Source: DATELY01 sp035276085 (GTDB taxonomy: Bacteria; Pseudomonadota; Gammaproteobacteria; Steroidobacterales; Steroidobacteraceae). From it: DNA of 6,564 nucleotides. The translations under genes and the position numbers were made by a program. The stretch lies in contig DATELY010000120.1 of the NCBI GenBank assembly GCA_035276085.1, forward strand, positions 1 to 6,564. The letters are read 5' to 3'. Of this stretch, positions 5,458 to 6,564 are shown piece by piece (the stretch's first letter is position 1; every line of letters starts with the position of its first letter). Below the pieces are notes generated by a model, which had not been told where the DNA came from, searched no databases, and saw only the letters and a program-made list of their open reading frames with translations.

Positions 5458-6564
5458 ATGGCCACGACACATCCGCTCGCCAGAGAACCGTCGATCAACC
5501 GCTCGATTCGAACCGGGCTCGCCGCGGACGAGCTGCGCGCGGCCGTGCTCGACAACCTGGCCTATCTGCTGGCGCGTTCGCCCGAGTTCGCCACACCGCG
5601 AGATTGGTACATGGCCCTGGCGTACAGCGTGCGCGATCGTCTGCTGGCGCGCTGGCTGGCGACGGCCACGGTTCACGTGCATCAGGACGTGAAATTGGCG
5701 TGCTATCTGTCGGCGGAGTTCCTGATGGGCCCACAGCTCGGCAACAACGTCGTCAACCTGGGCATCGAGTCGGCTGCACGCGCAGCGCTGCAGTCGCTGG
5801 GACAGGATTTCGATGCACTGGCGGCACTCGAGGAGGAGCCTGGTCTCGGCAACGGCGGGCTCGGCCGGCTCGCCGCATGCTTTCTCGATTCGCTCGCAAC
5901 GTTGCAGGTGCCCGCCATCGGCTACGGCATCCGCTACGAGTTCGGAATCTTCGATCAGACCCTGCGCGACGGCTGGCAGATCGAGATCACGGATGAATGG
6001 CTGCACCAGGGCAATCCGTGGGAGTTGATGCGTCCGGAGATCGCCTTCTACGTGAAGTTCGGAGGGTCGACCGAGAGCTTCCGCGACGAGCAGGGTTGCT
6101 ATCGTGTCCGCTGGTGCGCCGCACGTGAAGTCAAGGGCACCGCCTACGACACACCGGTGCTCGGCTATCGCGTCAATACCTGCAACACCCTGCGTCTGTG
6201 GAAGAGCGAGGCCGTCGAGTCGTTCGATTTCCAGGACTTCAATACCGGCGATTACTACGGCGCCGTGCAGGAGAAGGTGATCTCGGAGACACTCACCAAG
6301 GTGCTGTATCCGAACGACGAGCCGGCGATCGGCAAGCGGCTGCGACTCGCACAACAGTACTTCTTCGTCTCCTGCTCGCTGCAGGACATGCTGCGACTGC
6401 TGGATCTCAAGGGCGCTCCCATCGAGCGCTTGCCGGAGTTGTTCGCGGCACAGTTGAACGACACGCATCCGGCGATCGCGGTCGCAGAGCTCATGCGGCT
6501 GCTGGTCGACGAACACGGACTCGAGTGGGACGCTGCCTGGGACATCACGCGCAAGACCTTTGCG
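5458..6564 (+). CDS. glgP: Glycogen/starch/alpha-glucan phosphorylase, 5' part
   Basis: The first 369 codons of a gene that runs off the window; family members are usually about 800-840 residues. The enzyme uses phosphate and pyridoxal phosphate to release glucose-1-phosphate from the non-reducing ends of alpha-1,4-glucans in the cytosol. Family blocks in order are YLSAEFLMGPQLGNN (83-97), EEEPGLGNGGLGRLAAC (125-141) with the glycine loop at the active site, IGYGIRYEFGIF (154-165), a DGWQIE/NPWE block, NTLRLWKSE, FNTGDYYGAV, VLYPNDE, and QLNDTHPAIAVAELMRLLVDEHG (starting at 332). The PLP-binding lysine and the C-terminal half lie outside. The ATG is chosen because of the ribosome binding site 7 nt upstream and the absence of homologous sequence before it. 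Adjacent xfp suggests stored glucan feeding phosphoketolase. No frameshift is seen in the visible part; glycogen rather than maltodextrin as the main substrate is inferred. Confidence 0.97.
   Translation, partial: MATTHPLAREPSINRSIRTGLAADELRAAVLDNLAYLLARSPEFATPRDWYMALAYSVRDRLLARWLATATVHVHQDVKLACYLSAEFLMGPQLGNNVVNLGIESAARAALQSLGQDFDALAALEEEPGLGNGGLGRLAACFLDSLATLQVPAIGYGIRYEFGIFDQTLRDGWQIEITDEWLHQGNPWELMRPEIAFYVKFGGSTESFRDEQGCYRVRWCAAREVKGTAYDTPVLGYRVNTCNTLRLWKSEAVESFDFQDFNTGDYYGAVQEKVISETLTKVLYPNDEPAIGKRLRLAQQYFFVSCSLQDMLRLLDLKGAPIERLPELFAAQLNDTHPAIAVAELMRLLVDEHGLEWDAAWDITRKTFA

Noticed and set aside
4374..5555. 393-codon open frame on the minus strand
   Set aside because: It lies antisense to the well-recognised xfp and the start of glgP, its translation resembles no family, and long antisense frames are expected in GC-rich genes.
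5452..6516. 354-codon open frame on the minus strand
   Set aside because: It is antisense to the conserved glgP coding sequence and shows no recognisable domain.

Overview
The window is a GC-rich bacterial chromosome segment with short, strictly coding genes, clear Shine-Dalgarno sites and Sec signal peptides. The gene families and base composition suggest a Gram-negative Pseudomonadota member. A Gammaproteobacterium of the Steroidobacter/Lysobacter/Xanthomonad kind would fit, but that narrower placement is a guess: there is no rRNA or other phylogenetic marker here.

Layout. Bases 1-211 are an unusual repeat element: a long imperfect palindrome with 36-nt outer arms (3-38 and 176-211) whose interior is built of 8-bp tandem units on both sides. 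Its right arm runs into the 3' end of a minus-strand gene (182-1855) for a large MscS-family mechanosensitive channel with a signal peptide and a periplasmic N-terminal domain. A 255-nt divergent gap separates it from a plus-strand gene (2111-2674) for a small exported SYLF/Ysc84-domain protein. After a 337-nt gap holding two mutually exclusive hairpins and a possible LacI-type operator come two central-carbon genes on the plus strand. The first is a full-length phosphoketolase (xfp, 3012-5414). The second, 43 nt later and with its own ribosome binding site, is a glycogen/starch phosphorylase (glgP, from 5458), cut by the window end after 369 codons.

How the genes work together. xfp and glgP look like one transcription unit. 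GlgP releases glucose-1-phosphate from storage polysaccharide. After conversion to fructose-6-phosphate or xylulose-5-phosphate, phosphoketolase cleaves the sugar phosphate with inorganic phosphate to acetyl-phosphate. The pair therefore suggests a route from glycogen to acetyl-phosphate, and acetate kinase or phosphotransacetylase and phosphoglucomutase genes would be expected nearby. The channel and the SYLF protein are both envelope-related and divergently transcribed, but nothing in the sequence ties them functionally to the sugar genes.

I see no wholly new system. The least ordinary part is the palindromic 8-bp-repeat element at the left end, which supplies the stop codon and last nine codons of the channel gene. 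I found no tRNA, rRNA, CRISPR array, insertion sequence or clear Rho-independent terminator.
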